From NCBI GenBank assembly GCA_002050355.1, contig MWYY01000030.1, positions 1 to 64,000 on the forward strand: DNA of 64,000 bases. Direction: 5' to 3'. The position numbers and the translations under genes are program-made. The notes under the pieces are model-generated. The model worked only from the letters and a program-made list of their open reading frames with translations. It searched no databases and was not told the origin of the DNA. The first letter of the stretch is position 1. Each line of letters begins with the position of its first letter. Below, in pieces: positions 63,872 to 64,000 of the stretch. The DNA is from Acidobacteria bacterium 28-9. Lineage in GTDB: Bacteria > Acidobacteriota > Blastocatellia > Pyrinomonadales > Pyrinomonadaceae.

Positions 63872-64000
63872 ATGAAACTCGCTAATAAAGCGTTCGTTAT
63901 TGCGCTTACAATGTTGTCATTGATGATTTCAATGTCAGCTCAAACTTTAAGATCTACGGATGAACCGAGAAATACGGCACCGACTGTTGGTACAGGTGGT
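63872..64000 (+). CDS. Secreted protein, 5' end only (cut by the window edge)
   Basis: An ATG preceded by GGAGGAA (63861-63867) opens a frame that remains open to the window end, 43 codons. The start is a signal peptide (LANKAFVIALTMLSLMISMS, then AQ), followed by a polar, Thr/Pro/Gly-rich stretch (TLRSTDEPRNTAPTVG). The product cannot be named from this fragment. Confidence 0.7.
   Translation, partial: MKLANKAFVIALTMLSLMISMSAQTLRSTDEPRNTAPTVGTGG

Noticed and set aside
1-64000. CRISPR array or phage module
   Set aside because: No regularly spaced identical repeats, no cas genes and no phage structural genes were seen; the repeats present are tandem protein repeats or spacer words.

Overview
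The window looks like a chromosomal segment of a Gram-negative bacterium, most likely an acidobacterium of the Blastocatellia/Pyrinomonadaceae type. This is inferred from a TonB-dependent receptor with an N-terminal carboxypeptidase-like plug extension, six FG-GAP repeats of the YDGDGKTD type on a secreted protease, a DUF5916-type outer-membrane protein, a split glycine dehydrogenase (gcvPA/gcvPB) and moderate GC content. The taxonomic call is an inference from gene content, not from a marker gene.

Layout. (1) 21-14613, minus strand: a long exopolysaccharide / O-antigen-like gene set transcribed right to left. It holds two small paralogous membrane proteins flanking an FAD oxidoreductase, GT4, B12-radical SAM, SDR, GT2, GT10 fucosyltransferase-like, Wzx-type flippase, GT4, methyltransferase and two Gfo/Idh/MocA oxidoreductases. 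A truncated epimerase remnant and a 198-bp MITE-like element interrupt it. (2) 14699-15833: an IS3-family element, inactivated by an in-frame stop, just upstream of that gene set. (3) 15853-19953: a large secreted M36-type metalloprotease. (4) 20216-27086, plus strand: DinG-like helicase, TonB-C protein, QueD, TonB-dependent receptor, then an AT-rich island with a small NALKHG-motif protein. (5) 27220-36198, minus strand: a compact operon with its own ketosynthase and acyl carrier protein, two hexapeptide acyltransferases, a GNAT protein, a GT4 and two paralogous glycosyltransferase-like proteins, preceded by a frameshifted cytochrome P450. This is the best candidate for an undescribed biosynthetic system. 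(6) 36341-43523, minus: DUF5916 outer-membrane protein, ABC exporter and a glycoside hydrolase-GT2 fusion. (7) 43947-45729: tRNA-Pro(CGG), DedA and a YfgM-like TPR protein. (8) 46023-47892, plus: ECF sigma factor with a recognisable sigma-E-like promoter, and its zinc-finger anti-sigma factor. (9) 47963-53800, minus: FtsX-like permease, FHA-like/trypsin membrane protease, TrhO, a small membrane protein and a zinc ribbon/NHL protein. (10) 53811-58348, minus: the glycine cleavage operon gcvT-gcvH-gcvPA-gcvPB. (11) 58515-61118, minus: three overlapping genes for secreted proteins, one with TPRs. (12) 61316-64000, plus: LarE, glutamate dehydrogenase and the start of a secreted protein cut by the window edge.

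How the parts relate. Regions 1, 5 and 6 all concern envelope or secreted glycans: sugar modification, assembly, flipping or ABC export, and possibly acylation of a glycoconjugate by the KS/ACP cassette. Regions 8 and 9 look like envelope-stress signalling and proteolysis. Many intergenic spacers carry word-like inverted repeats that seem to belong to a few genome-wide families; two of them reach into coding sequence.
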